In this document: piece by piece, positions 44,611 through 54,058 of the stretch | How the letters are laid out: each line of letters begins with the position of its first letter | How positions within the stretch are numbered: the stretch's first letter is position 1 | Assembly (NCBI GenBank): GCA_913061415.1 | Contig: CAJXUD010000001.1 | Span: 62,001 to 126,000, forward strand | Direction of reading: 5' to 3' | Length of the DNA: 64,000 nt | Source of the DNA: an uncultured Oleispira sp. | GTDB lineage: Bacteria > Pseudomonadota > Gammaproteobacteria > Pseudomonadales > Oceanobacteraceae | Translations under genes and position numbers: made by a program | The notes under the pieces: model-generated | Databases searched by the model: none | Told to the model about the DNA's origin: nothing | Seen by the model: only the letters and a program-made list of their open reading frames with translations

Positions 44611-45492
44611 ATGAGTAGCTCTGCTACAGTTACCAGCGCTGACCGCTTAACCTTTACTGGTTTCTTGGCTGCCTTGTTGCATGCGGCCCTCATATTGGGC
44701 ATCAGCTTTACCGCCACCGATAGAACGCAAACCTCGCATACTTTAGAAGTAACGCTTGCGAACTATAAAAGTGAACAAGCTCCTGAGAAAGCCGACTTCC
44801 TTGCCCAAGAACACCAGCAAGGAAGTGGCACTTTAGATGAAGCTAAAATGTTGACGACGGATGTCGACGCCGATTTTAATGCCAACAGCATTCAAGAAAC
44901 CTCGCCATTAGAGCAACAAGCCAGCGCACCACAAGTTAAGCCAGAGCAATCCGCATTGATTGCCACAACCGGCAAGTCTCGTTTTAAAACTCAAATAACG
45001 CCCAAGCAAGATGCGGTTAAGCCTACCGACATTCCTGATGGCCCGCGTAAGTCTTTATTAGAACGCAGCTTAGAAATTGCGAGCCTAGAAGCCAAGCTCG
45101 ATACCCAAAGACAGATTTACGCAAAATCACCTCGAATTCAGCGCCTTACCGCAGCGTCAACCATGAAAGCCAATGATGCTTACTACGTTAATAGCTGGCG
45201 TCGAAAAATCGAAAATACCGGTCGAATTAATTACCCTCGCGAAGCCGAGAGTTGCTTCAATGATTGCTCTTTACGTTTGCTGGTTTCAATTCATCCAGAT
45301 GGCACAATCAACAAACTCACAGTATTAGAATCGTCCGGAAAGAAGGTTCTCGATGACGCGGCTATTCGTATTGTTCGGCGTTCAGCACCTTTCGCACCCT
45401 TCACAGAAGAAATGAAACAAGATATCGATTTGCTCGAAATCATTCGTACCTGGAAGTTTAAAGGCAACCGCTACATGACGGACGTAAACTAA
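44611..45492 (+). CDS. TonB-like energy transducer
   Basis: About 293 residues, with an N-terminal inner-membrane helix (FLAALLHAALILGISF, residues about 17-33), a long periplasmic linker with coiled-coil character (SLLERSLEIASLEAKLDTQRQ) and a TonB C-terminal domain. The latter has INYPREA, LRLLVSIHPDGTINKLTVLE, SSGKKVLDDAAIRIVRRSAPFAPF and WKFKGNRYM. The order matches the tonB3-like gene of P. aeruginosa, located beside the pil-chp cluster and needed there for normal twitching. A CFNDC cysteine pair in the C-terminal domain is unusual. ATG 44611 is preferred to GTG 44599. Confidence 0.85.
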   Translation: MSSSATVTSADRLTFTGFLAALLHAALILGISFTATDRTQTSHTLEVTLANYKSEQAPEKADFLAQEHQQGSGTLDEAKMLTTDVDADFNANSIQETSPLEQQASAPQVKPEQSALIATTGKSRFKTQITPKQDAVKPTDIPDGPRKSLLERSLEIASLEAKLDTQRQIYAKSPRIQRLTAASTMKANDAYYVNSWRRKIENTGRINYPREAESCFNDCSLRLLVSIHPDGTINKLTVLESSGKKVLDDAAIRIVRRSAPFAPFTEEMKQDIDLLEIIRTWKFKGNRYMTDVN

Positions 45493-46058
45493 TGGCCGAT
45501 ACTCCAGAATTCAGCAGTTTAAAAGACCACTTTCTGATTGCGATGCCGGCATTAAAAGGCTCATCCTTTGAACATACAATTACCTATATATGCAACCATG
45601 ACGGCAATGGTGCAATGGGAATTGTATTGAACCAGCCAACAGAATTGAATCTTTACGAAGTACTTGAACAACTAGAAATTGAGGGTGCTCATGGCCATGA
45701 TCACCCAGTATTATTAGGCGGCCCGGTTCATCAAGATCATGGATTTATTCTTCACTTAGAGAAAGGCGATTGGCGCTCAACACTGCCTGTTACCGACGAA
45801 GTTCATGTCAGTACCTCTAAAGACATTTTAACATCTTTAGCTCAAGGCACTGGTCCATCGCAGTATAAAGTCGCTTTAGGTTATGCCGGGTGGGACGCCG
45901 GACAGCTAGAAGAAGAGCTGCTCGATAACTCATGGATAACCGTCGCGGCTAATACTGACATTATTTTCAATACCCCAACCGACAAAATGTACCAAGCAGC
46001 GCTTCAGCTACTGGGTATTGATGAAGGCTTTCTCAGCTCAGATGCAGGTCACGCATAA
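45492..46058 (+). CDS. YqgE/AlgH family protein
   Basis: A 188-residue protein of the UPF0301 family. FLIAMPALKGSSFEHTITYI, then NGAMGIVLNQP, LLGGPVHQDHGFILH and YAGWDAGQLEEELLDNSWI are family signatures. Function is not established; it was named AlgH for an effect on alginate genes. Its ATG overlaps the previous stop by one base, and its own stop overlaps the ruvX start by one base, so the three genes are translationally coupled. YqgE and ruvX are neighbours across gammaproteobacteria. Confidence 0.93.
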   Translation: MADTPEFSSLKDHFLIAMPALKGSSFEHTITYICNHDGNGAMGIVLNQPTELNLYEVLEQLEIEGAHGHDHPVLLGGPVHQDHGFILHLEKGDWRSTLPVTDEVHVSTSKDILTSLAQGTGPSQYKVALGYAGWDAGQLEEELLDNSWITVAANTDIIFNTPTDKMYQAALQLLGIDEGFLSSDAGHA

Positions 46059-46504
46059 TGGCACAAGTTTATGATCATTGGATGGCCTTCGATTTTGGTA
46101 CTCAACGTATTGGTATCGCCGTCGGTCAACGCATTACCGGTAAAGCCACTCCGATCGACCCAATCAAAGCCCGAGACGGCATTCCTAACTGGGAAGCGTT
46201 AGGGAAAATCATTGAAGAATGGAAGCCTCAAGCGTTTTTAACCGGCCTACCATTAAACATGGATGGCACCCCAAGCGACCTAAGCCGTCGCGCGAACAAA
46301 TTTGCCAATCGCTTAGAGGGCCGCTTTCACCGCCCCTCTTTCACCCATGACGAGCGCCTTACTAGCTACGAAGCAAAAGGGATCGTCATTGAAATGGGCG
46401 GCAATCGTAATTTTGGTGAAAACTCCGTCGATGGCATCGCAGCACAACTCATTTTAGAAAGCTTTCTTACTCAATATCAATCTGAGCAAAGTGAAAGCGA
46501 ATAA
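46058..46504 (+). CDS. ruvX: RuvX / YqgF Holliday-junction resolvase-like nuclease
   Basis: A 148-residue RNase H-fold nuclease. MAFDFGTQRIGIAVGQ supplies the first acidic residue, LPLNMDG is conserved, DERLTSYEA holds another catalytic acid and VDGIAAQLILESFL the last. In E. coli the protein is essential and processes the 5' end of 16S precursor rRNA. The cytoplasmic product is of normal length. Confidence 0.94.
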   Translation: MAQVYDHWMAFDFGTQRIGIAVGQRITGKATPIDPIKARDGIPNWEALGKIIEEWKPQAFLTGLPLNMDGTPSDLSRRANKFANRLEGRFHRPSFTHDERLTSYEAKGIVIEMGGNRNFGENSVDGIAAQLILESFLTQYQSEQSESE

Positions 46505-46516
46505 GGAATTAGAAGC

Positions 46517-47023
46517 ATGAATACGTCAGTCTCCGACCTACCCGATCCAGAAGCTCTGTATCAGCAACTGGCTCTTGATGTTAAACAGTTCATTGCGAGT
46601 AAGAACCTGCAGCAACCGTTAATCATCGGCATTCGCACAGGCGGCGCTTGGTTAGCACAACGTTTACAGAAAGAACTGGCATTGCCTGAACTGGGTATAT
46701 TAGACATCAGCTTCTATCGCGATGACTTTGATGAAAGAGGACTGAGTGCTCACGCTAAAGGCTCTGATCTACCCGACTCCATCGAAGATCGCGACATTAT
46801 TTTGGTCGACGATGTTTTAATGAGTGGCCGTACAATACGCGCCGCCATGAACGAGATTTTTGACTATGGCCGCCCTACCAGCATTCAGCTGGTATGTTTA
46901 TTGGATATTGGCCAGCGCCAGCTTCCGATTCAAGCAGATGTTGTCGGCGCAAAAATTGAACTGATCGCAGGACAAAAGATTAAATTATCCGGCCCTGACC
47001 CATTAGCACTGACCCTTGGTTAA
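46517..47023 (+). CDS. pyrR: PyrR bifunctional regulator / uracil phosphoribosyltransferase
   Basis: A 168-residue phosphoribosyltransferase-fold protein. IIGIRTGGAWLAQRL is the PPi loop and DIILVDDVLMSGRTIRAAM the PRPP loop. In Bacillus it attenuates the pyr operon by binding mRNA. In P. aeruginosa the gene stands before pyrB as here and affects pyrimidine gene expression. No obvious PyrR anti-terminator structure was identified in the 52-bp gap before pyrB. Confidence 0.92.
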   Translation: MNTSVSDLPDPEALYQQLALDVKQFIASKNLQQPLIIGIRTGGAWLAQRLQKELALPELGILDISFYRDDFDERGLSAHAKGSDLPDSIEDRDIILVDDVLMSGRTIRAAMNEIFDYGRPTSIQLVCLLDIGQRQLPIQADVVGAKIELIAGQKIKLSGPDPLALTLG

Positions 47024-47075
47024 CCGTTAGTCATTACGCTTCAACTGAAGCTCTAGAAATTATGAGTTATTAATT

Positions 47076-48122
47076 ATGACCCGACATTCTGATCCAACCC
47101 AAGTTCAGCTTACTGCTGACGGCCGCCTGAAACACTTCTTAACCACAGAAGGGTTAAGCAAAGAATTATTAACAGAAATATTAGACCTAGCGGACTCCTT
47201 TATCAGTACCCAAGAAAGAGCGGTTAAAAAAGTCCCCCTGCTTCGTGGTAAGACCGTCGTCAATTTATTCTTTGAAAACTCGACCCGTACACGCTCCACA
47301 TTCGAATTAGCCGCCAAACGTTTAAGCGCCGATATTCTAAACTTAGACATTGCTCGCTCTGCAACTTCCAAGGGTGAAACCTTAATGGACACTTTGTGGA
47401 ACCTTGAAGCGATGTATAGCGACATGTTTGTTGTGCGCCACGCAGATAGCGGTGCTGCACATTTCATTGCCGAACAAGTTACCCCAGGCGTTGCCATTAT
47501 TAATGCCGGTGATGGCCGCCATGCGCACCCAACTCAAGCCATGTTGGATATGCTGACAATTCGCCGTCACAAAGGAAAAATTGAAGGTCAGACCATCGCC
47601 ATTGTTGGCGACATCCTTCACTCTCGAGTTGCCCGCTCCCAGATACACGCTCTCAAGACCCTTGGCGCAAAAGAAGTCCGAGTAATTGGCCCTGCAACCT
47701 TGGTCCCTAAAGAAATGAAAGACCTTGGCGCTAGTATCTACTGCAACATGGAAAAAGGCTTAACCGATGTCGACGTTGTCATTATGCTGCGCCTACAAAA
47801 AGAGCGCATGTCAGACGCACTGCTGCCGAGTGAGGGCGAGTATTTTAAGCTGTACGGCTTAACAGAAGCTAAATTAGCCCTAGCCAAAGCAGATGCTATC
47901 GTCATGCACCCTGGCCCAATCAATCGTGGTGTGGAAATTGATTCAGCCGTTGCTGATGGTAAGCAATCTGTGATTTTAAACCAAGTCAGCTACGGTATTG
48001 CCGTACGTATGGCTGTGATGGCCATGGCTATGAGTGGCCAAGTGGCCGAGCAACAAGCATTGAGCAATAAGAACAGTGAGCACGACGATACTAAAACAAC
48101 AATTTCAGGAGCAACTGTATGA
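47076..48122 (+). CDS. pyrB: aspartate carbamoyltransferase catalytic chain
   Basis: A 348-residue enzyme for the first committed pyrimidine step, condensing carbamoyl phosphate and aspartate. [18 protein letters not shown] is the carbamoyl phosphate site, SKGETLMDT and HPTQAMLDM are conserved, and MLRLQKERM and [11 protein letters not shown] lie in the aspartate domain. It is longer than E. coli PyrB and followed directly by a pyrC-like gene, so it belongs to the class that forms a dodecamer with a dihydroorotase-like subunit. It overlaps pyrC' by 4 bp (ATGA). Confidence 0.96.
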   Translation: MTRHSDPTQVQLTADGRLKHFLTTEGLSKELLTEILDLADSFISTQERAVKKVPLLRGKTVVNLFFENSTRTRSTFELAAKRLSADILNLDIARSATSKGETLMDTLWNLEAMYSDMFVVRHADSGAAHFIAEQVTPGVAIINAGDGRHAHPTQAMLDMLTIRRHKGKIEGQTIAIVGDILHSRVARSQIHALKTLGAKEVRVIGPATLVPKEMKDLGASIYCNMEKGLTDVDVVIMLRLQKERMSDALLPSEGEYFKLYGLTEAKLALAKADAIVMHPGPINRGVEIDSAVADGKQSVILNQVSYGIAVRMAVMAMAMSGQVAEQQALSNKNSEHDDTKTTISGATV

Positions 48123-49366
48123 GCACTTTAACGTTAACCCATGCTCAGGTGCTCGACCCAAGTTTGGGCTTAAATCAGCTCAGTGACATTGTGATTGAAT
48201 ACGGTTTTATTATCGACATAACTGCAGCAGGTAAGTCAATTTCAACCAATCCGGAATTTAATGCAGAAAAAGCGTTGGTTATTCCAGGCTTGATTGACTT
48301 AAGTGCGCATATTCACAATATTGCCAGTGAAACAGTTGCGGCGGCCAAGGGTGGAATTACCCACCTTTGTGCTCAGCCAAACAGCCGTCAGTTAATTGAT
48401 ACGCCTGCCAATGTGAGCTTGCTGCAGCAAGCGTCCGCTAAGGCGAACAGCAGCCGCTTATTGCCGATAGGTGCACTCACTCAAAAACTAGCTGGGGATC
48501 AACTGGCTAATATGCACAGCCTGAAACAGGCTGGATGCATCGCGCTATCCAACGCCCGTGAACCGATTAAAAATGCCTTAGTCTTACGCCGCATAATGGA
48601 ATACGCCACTACACACGATATGCTGATTATGCTGACCGCAGAGGATTGCGACTTAAGTGCAAACGGCATAATGCATGAAGGGCCAACCGCAAACCGCCTT
48701 GGCCTAACAGGCATTGCCGAAGTGGCCGAAACAGCCGCGCTTGCACAACAACTACTATTAGTGGAACTAACCGGTTGTCGCTCTCACTTCAGCCAACTCA
48801 GCTGTGGTCGTTCAGTATCAATGATTCGCGCTGCACAAGCACAAGGCTTACCGGTAAGTGCTGATGTCGCCATTGCCAACCTCATGTTTACGGATGAAGA
48901 TGTTGACGGTTTTGATAGCACCTTCAACGTTCAACCGCCTCTGCGCAGCGAGAAAGATCGACAAGCACTACTAGCCGGGGTTAATGATGGAGTTTTGGCT
49001 ATCTGCTCTAATCACCAAGCGCAAGACATTGCCGCGAAAAAAGCACCTTTCGCCGCTGCCGAACCCGGCATGAGTCTTTTAGATACCTGGCTTTCGATGA
49101 TGTTAACACTGGTCAATAAAGGCGAGTTGGATCTTAGTGCAGTCGTGAATGCGAGCTCTATTTTACCGGCGAAGATTCTGGGTTTAAAAGCAGGATTGCA
49201 GCGAGAACAGCTCGCAAACTTAGTCGTCGTTAAGCAAGATGCCGACATCTGTTACAGCATTGATTCACTGTTATCTTCGGGCAAGAATAGCCCTGTATTA
49301 GGCGAACCATTAAAAGGCGAGGTTAAACTTACCTTTAGTGCTGGTCGCGAAGTCTACCGCGCCTAA
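48119..49366 (+). CDS. pyrC': dihydroorotase-like subunit PyrC' (probably non-catalytic)
   Basis: A 415-residue amidohydrolase-fold protein. At the position of the zinc motif D-x-H-x-H after the first strand the sequence reads IDLSAHIHN, so the first metal histidine is serine. The usual CSDHAPH segment reads ICSNHQAQD. Lost metal ligands and fusion-like coupling to pyrB match the PyrC' or PyrX pseudo-dihydroorotases of Pseudomonas, which are needed for assembly and activity of the aspartate carbamoyltransferase. An active dihydroorotase should be encoded elsewhere. Confidence 0.88.
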   Translation: MSTLTLTHAQVLDPSLGLNQLSDIVIEYGFIIDITAAGKSISTNPEFNAEKALVIPGLIDLSAHIHNIASETVAAAKGGITHLCAQPNSRQLIDTPANVSLLQQASAKANSSRLLPIGALTQKLAGDQLANMHSLKQAGCIALSNAREPIKNALVLRRIMEYATTHDMLIMLTAEDCDLSANGIMHEGPTANRLGLTGIAEVAETAALAQQLLLVELTGCRSHFSQLSCGRSVSMIRAAQAQGLPVSADVAIANLMFTDEDVDGFDSTFNVQPPLRSEKDRQALLAGVNDGVLAICSNHQAQDIAAKKAPFAAAEPGMSLLDTWLSMMLTLVNKGELDLSAVVNASSILPAKILGLKAGLQREQLANLVVVKQDADICYSIDSLLSSGKNSPVLGEPLKGEVKLTFSAGREVYRA

Positions 49367-49389
49367 TCACGTAATCGCGGCCTAGAATG

Positions 49390-49421
49390 AAAAGAGCTTA
49401 CCCGAAAGTAAGCTCTTTTTT
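49390..49421. terminator. bidirectional terminator between pyrC' and the GGDEF-EAL gene
   Basis: The stem AAAAGAGCTTAC (49390-49401) / GTAAGCTCTTTT (49408-49419) with loop CCGAAA is followed by T residues and preceded by A residues. The right arm overlaps the last codons and the stop of the convergent GGDEF-EAL gene (49398-49400), an economical shared arrangement. Confidence 0.9.
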
Positions 49422-52400
49422 CTGCCAACGCTCAAAAAGCTCATTGGCAGGAATAGGCCGACAATATAAATATCCTTGAACATAATCACAGCCTTGGCTT
49501 TGTAAAAACGTTTGATGCTCCTCCGTCTCTACACCTTCTGCTAACACCTCAATTCCCAACTGCTTAGCCATCGCAATAATTGCACTCACAATCGCTTTAT
49601 CGCTCGCATCGGTTGTGATGTCTCGAATAAACGACTGATCTATCTTTAAAATATCGATAGGGAACTGCTTCAAATAACTCAGCGATGAATAGCCTGTACC
49701 AAAGTCATCAATGGCCAACGTAATCCCTAAATCACGCATACTATTAAGAATATTAAGCGTTTCAGAAATATCGTCAATCAAGATACTTTCAGTCAACTCC
49801 AAAGAAAATAACTTGGCAGGGTAGTTGTATTTTTCAAGCGACTGACGAATCACTTCGGTTAAATGTTTGCCATGACGAAACTGAAAGGCAGACACGTTAA
49901 TAGCAACTTTTACCGCGGGGAAGCCTTTATCTTGTAAGGCCTTCATATCGCGACAAGCTGCTTCAACCACCCAATCTCCGATCTGGCCAATTAAGCCAGT
50001 ATCTTCAGCTAAGGGAATAAACTCAGCAGGAGAAATCATACCTTGCTCAGGATCAAACCAACGAATCAATGCTTCTGTACCAATGACTTCGCCCGTTTTT
50101 AAATCAAGCTGGGGCTGATAAAACAATTGAAAGTGATCCTGCTCGATCGCATTGCGTAATTTATTTTCAAGCACCAATCGATTATGAGCTTGTTTGTTCA
50201 TTGATGGCATAAAGAATTGGAAATTATTCTTCCCTTCATCTTTCGCGTGATACATCGCCATGTCGGCATTGCGCAATAATTCCTCATGACTATCACCATC
50301 ATTCGGATAAATCGCAATACCGATACTGGCACCAATAACAACCTGATGCCCGGATACATTGATAGGGTTAGAAAGCTTATGCAAAAGCGTATTCGCAATA
50401 TCGGCTACTTTCTCTACCTTTCTCATACCCGATAAGACAATTGTGAACTCATCACCACCTTGGCGCGAAACCGTATCTTCAGAACGCACCTGAGACTGAA
50501 AAATCTGAGCGACGTGCTTTAATAAATCATCCCCATAATTATGCCCAAGAGAATCATTAACCGTTTTAAAATTATCTAGGTCAAAAACCATTACCGCGAC
50601 TTTCTCGCCAGAATTACGCTGTGAACGCTCAAGCGCCTGCTGCAAACGGTCCGTTAATAATCTTCTGTTGGGTAGGTTGGTCAGCGGATCATAAAAAGCC
50701 AACTGCTCAATCGTCTGCTGAGCATCGTGTAAATTGGTATTATCTTCTGATGTCGAGACATAGTGCGTAGTTCTGCCGTCATCCCCCTTAATAGGAATAA
50801 TAGATTGCAGGGCCCAATACAAAGAACCATTTTTACGCTGGCTTCGTACTTGACCGCTCCACTCTCGCCCTGATCTTAGAGTGCTGATGATCTCTTTATA
50901 GGTATTATCATTCGCGTAGCGGCTGTGCAATATCGCCGGAGTTTTATTGATAAGCTCATCCCGAGAATACCCCGTTAAAACAGAGAATGCACGATTGGTA
51001 TATTCAATTTTAAAATTGATATCCGTAATTAAAATGGCATGCGCATTCTGCTCGACTACTTGAGATAGCTGATGAATTTTAGCCTCGACCTGCTCACGTT
51101 CTTTTCTCTCTTGTAGGTGCAACATAGCAACACCGACATCTCGACCCAGGGTCTCCAATAGCGCCAGCATTTTTTCATCAAAGGCATCCGCGACTTCTGA
51201 ATAAATCGCATAAACACCCAATACCCTGCCATTAATGCTTAAAGGCACGGCAGCAATCGCCTCATAACCTCGCTCCTCTGCGGCATTACTCCAAGGCGAG
51301 AAGTCTGGGTCTTGCTTGGTATTATTAACGCACTGCACCTGACCCATTTTTGCCGCTTTGCCGACAGGGCCACGAGAAAGGGCCGAATCGTCTATCCGGA
51401 TCTCCATTCCCTGCAGATACTCCAAGCCATTCCCCGAATGAGCCTCGGGCTTAATATACTCGCCATCGACCAAACCAATCCAAGACATCTTAAAACCGCC
51501 ATATTGCACTGCAATATTACAAATATCATCAAACATCATTTGGCGCGAAGTGGCTCTAGCGATCGCTTTATTGGTATAACTCAGCACTGTATACAAACGG
51601 TTAAAAATTTCTGATCGCGTCTGGGCTTCTTTCTCGGCGGTAATATTTCTACGAACATGAACCATGCCCACCGACTCATCGCCATGCCCTATCTGAGAAA
51701 GCGTCACTTCAAACCACTGTTGGTCTCTCTCGACAAAAAACACACTACTGGTTAAACTTTTTCCGACATGAATACAGCGGCAAATTTGGCAATCATCCTC
51801 TGATACAGCGGGGTCATGCTGCAGCTCATGGCAGGCACGACCCAATGCTTCTACGTTATCTTTTAAGTTACGACGAAACGCTTCATTAACCTGGCGAACA
51901 TAGCCTTTGCGATCAACCACAATGGTTTCATCCGGTACCGCATCATAGGTATTCGCCGCCCGCGCAAGACTCAAAAAAGGGCGGCGTAAGCTAGACTCAA
52001 TGAGCACCAAGTAGATTGCCCAAAACGATAGCAACTTCAATATATGCCCAAGAGTGAGCATTGAGTCATTAAATTCGCTGTACAAGGTTAATGAGTATTC
52101 GGCAAAAATAGTTAAGATAATTGAGAGATTGATAAAGATTAAACTGCTGGGCTCAACGTCTTTTTTAATACGCCTAAACGTAAACAATGACCCCAACAAT
52201 AAGAGAATGATTGTATATTCTAAGAATATTTTAATCGAAGTTAAGCCCTCACCCTCAATAAAAAAGGCGGGCAGCCAATTCTGATATATAGCAAGAAACA
52301 TCAACAAGGTGATACTTGTCATCACCATGATTAAGTTGCTAGAACGGTACTTGGTATGAATAAAGAAGGGCGCTAGCAACAATAAAACAGACTCAAAAAG

Positions 52401-52742
52401 TCGTGCGCTAATCCAGAACTGCAGACTGATATTGCCCGCATCGTTTTCGACAAAAGGCATACCCTCAAAGCTAAGCATATGGGCTAAATCGAGCCCGCCT
52501 ATAAATAAATAGCCACATCCTAATAACAATAGAAACTGATTTTTTGCGAGAGCGTAGGTATGCCAAGCGACAATGGCACTAATAATCGCAACCGTCACCG
52601 CAAATAGTTCAACCAGCGTATGAAAAAGTAAGACATCACTTTTTATAGCGACAGCCAGAAATACAAGCATAAATATGGGCATCCACACATATCGTGCAGA
52701 ACCATAAGTCAACGCTGTTAACCCTCTTTCAAAAGACTGCAA
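49398..52742 (-). CDS. MASE3-PAS-GAF-PAS-GGDEF-EAL cyclic di-GMP protein
   Basis: A 1114-residue membrane sensor. Residues about 15-250 carry seven hydrophobic helices of the MASE3 type (HTLVELFAVTVAIISAIVAW, GGLDLAHMLSFEGMPF). A PAS-like domain with DETIVVDRKGYVRQVNEAF and CHELQHDP..SEDDCQIC follows, then a GAF domain (about 385-540), a second PAS (HAILITDINFKIEYTNRAF), a GGDEF domain with intact RQGGDEF and inhibitory-site RSED, and an EAL domain with EALIRW and DDFGTGYSSL. Both catalytic motifs are intact, so synthesis and breakdown of c-di-GMP are each possible. It is transcribed in the same direction as pilT and pilU and follows pilU by 80 bp. Confidence 0.92.
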   Translation of the reverse strand: MQSFERGLTALTYGSARYVWMPIFMLVFLAVAIKSDVLLFHTLVELFAVTVAIISAIVAWHTYALAKNQFLLLLGCGYLFIGGLDLAHMLSFEGMPFVENDAGNISLQFWISARLFESVLLLLAPFFIHTKYRSSNLIMVMTSITLLMFLAIYQNWLPAFFIEGEGLTSIKIFLEYTIILLLLGSLFTFRRIKKDVEPSSLIFINLSIILTIFAEYSLTLYSEFNDSMLTLGHILKLLSFWAIYLVLIESSLRRPFLSLARAANTYDAVPDETIVVDRKGYVRQVNEAFRRNLKDNVEALGRACHELQHDPAVSEDDCQICRCIHVGKSLTSSVFFVERDQQWFEVTLSQIGHGDESVGMVHVRRNITAEKEAQTRSEIFNRLYTVLSYTNKAIARATSRQMMFDDICNIAVQYGGFKMSWIGLVDGEYIKPEAHSGNGLEYLQGMEIRIDDSALSRGPVGKAAKMGQVQCVNNTKQDPDFSPWSNAAEERGYEAIAAVPLSINGRVLGVYAIYSEVADAFDEKMLALLETLGRDVGVAMLHLQERKEREQVEAKIHQLSQVVEQNAHAILITDINFKIEYTNRAFSVLTGYSRDELINKTPAILHSRYANDNTYKEIISTLRSGREWSGQVRSQRKNGSLYWALQSIIPIKGDDGRTTHYVSTSEDNTNLHDAQQTIEQLAFYDPLTNLPNRRLLTDRLQQALERSQRNSGEKVAVMVFDLDNFKTVNDSLGHNYGDDLLKHVAQIFQSQVRSEDTVSRQGGDEFTIVLSGMRKVEKVADIANTLLHKLSNPINVSGHQVVIGASIGIAIYPNDGDSHEELLRNADMAMYHAKDEGKNNFQFFMPSMNKQAHNRLVLENKLRNAIEQDHFQLFYQPQLDLKTGEVIGTEALIRWFDPEQGMISPAEFIPLAEDTGLIGQIGDWVVEAACRDMKALQDKGFPAVKVAINVSAFQFRHGKHLTEVIRQSLEKYNYPAKLFSLELTESILIDDISETLNILNSMRDLGITLAIDDFGTGYSSLSYLKQFPIDILKIDQSFIRDITTDASDKAIVSAIIAMAKQLGIEVLAEGVETEEHQTFLQSQGCDYVQGYLYCRPIPANELFERWQKKELTFG

Positions 52743-52822
52743 TCTACATACTACTCATATTATTAATCGTCCCAGCAGGGAATGTTAAGGGGCATTGCTT
52801 AGCGAATGCTCATATCGTGCAA

Positions 52823-53938
52823 TTAATCTTGTAAAGTAAGCCCTTTAGAGGCATCACCAAGCTGATCAGAATCGGTTTCTGAACCTAGCTTAATCATTAA
52901 GCGTAGATCATTTGGTGAGTCTGCGTGGGAAATGGCGTCTTCGTAAGTGATTTCACCAGACTCATAGAGCGCATACAAAGCCTGATCGAAGGTTTGCATC
53001 CCCTCATCATTGGGACGACTCATTAAAGCTTTCAAGTCATGGACTTCACCCTTACGAATAATGTCTGAAACTAACGGCGTATTAATTAACACTTCTACCA
53101 CTGCTCGGCGGCCTTTACCATCAGGAGTTGGGATTAATTGCTGGGCGACAATTGCACGTAGGTTAAGCGATAAATCCATCCAAATTTGATGGTGACGTTC
53201 AGGCGGAAAAAAATGAAGAACTCGATCAAGTGCCTGGTTCGCGTTGTTCGCGTGCAGCGTCGCAAGGGCCAAGTGACCCGTTTCGGCGAAGGTCACCGCA
53301 TGCGACATAACGTCCGAGCTACGCACCTCACCAATCATAATGACATCCGGTGCCTGTCTTAGAGCATTCTTTAGACCCACTTCGAAACTTTCAGTATCCA
53401 TACCCACTTCACGCTGCGTGACAATACAGCCCTGATGCTGGTGAATAAATTCAATAGGATCTTCAACGCTAAGAATATGACCTTTACTATTACCGTTACG
53501 GTGCCCAATCATCGCGGCTAAAGACGTCGACTTACCTGCCCCCGTTGCCCCTACGAATAAGATCAACCCCCGTTTGGCCATCGCTAACTCTTTAACAACA
53601 TCCGGCAATCCCAGTTCATCAACCGACGGAATAATCGTTTCGATGCGACGCAGTACCATACCAATGACGTTTCGCTGATAAAAAGCACTGGCGCGAAATC
53701 GACCAATGCCTGTGGCGCTAATCGCAAAATTACATTCTTTATGCTCATCAAACTCATCACGCTGGCGCTTGTTCATTAAGCCCAAGACGATATCTCGGCT
53801 TTGCTCAGCCGCTAAAGGGCTTTTAGTTAGGGGCATGATTCGGCCATGCACCTTAATAGAAGCTGGTACTCCCGCGGTAATAAATAAGTCAGAGGCACCT
53901 TTATCCACCATGACCCGCAAGAATTTTTCCATCGACAT
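52823..53938 (-). CDS. pilU: type IV pilus retraction ATPase PilU
   Basis: A 371-residue hexameric motor ATPase of the PilT/PilU group. GATGAGKSTSLAAMI is Walker A, HILSVEDPIEFIHQHQGCIV the Asp box and Walker B area, DVIMIGEVRSSDVM, TGHLALATLHANNANQALDR the His box. The longer C-terminus and HQHQGCIVTQREVG identify PilU rather than PilT. PilU works with PilT in pilus retraction. GGAG stands nine bases before ATG 53938. It follows pilT by 120 bp. Confidence 0.95.
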   Translation of the reverse strand: MSMEKFLRVMVDKGASDLFITAGVPASIKVHGRIMPLTKSPLAAEQSRDIVLGLMNKRQRDEFDEHKECNFAISATGIGRFRASAFYQRNVIGMVLRRIETIIPSVDELGLPDVVKELAMAKRGLILFVGATGAGKSTSLAAMIGHRNGNSKGHILSVEDPIEFIHQHQGCIVTQREVGMDTESFEVGLKNALRQAPDVIMIGEVRSSDVMSHAVTFAETGHLALATLHANNANQALDRVLHFFPPERHHQIWMDLSLNLRAIVAQQLIPTPDGKGRRAVVEVLINTPLVSDIIRKGEVHDLKALMSRPNDEGMQTFDQALYALYESGEITYEDAISHADSPNDLRLMIKLGSETDSDQLGDASKGLTLQD

Positions 53939-54058
53939 GAGCTATAACTCCAAACGCATTGAATATCTAAATATAAGTTTATGAATGTTTTCAAAAAATG
54001 CCTAATAATGCTCAGCATTCATTTGAATAACTTTTTTCTAATTAAAAGCTATCTGTAA

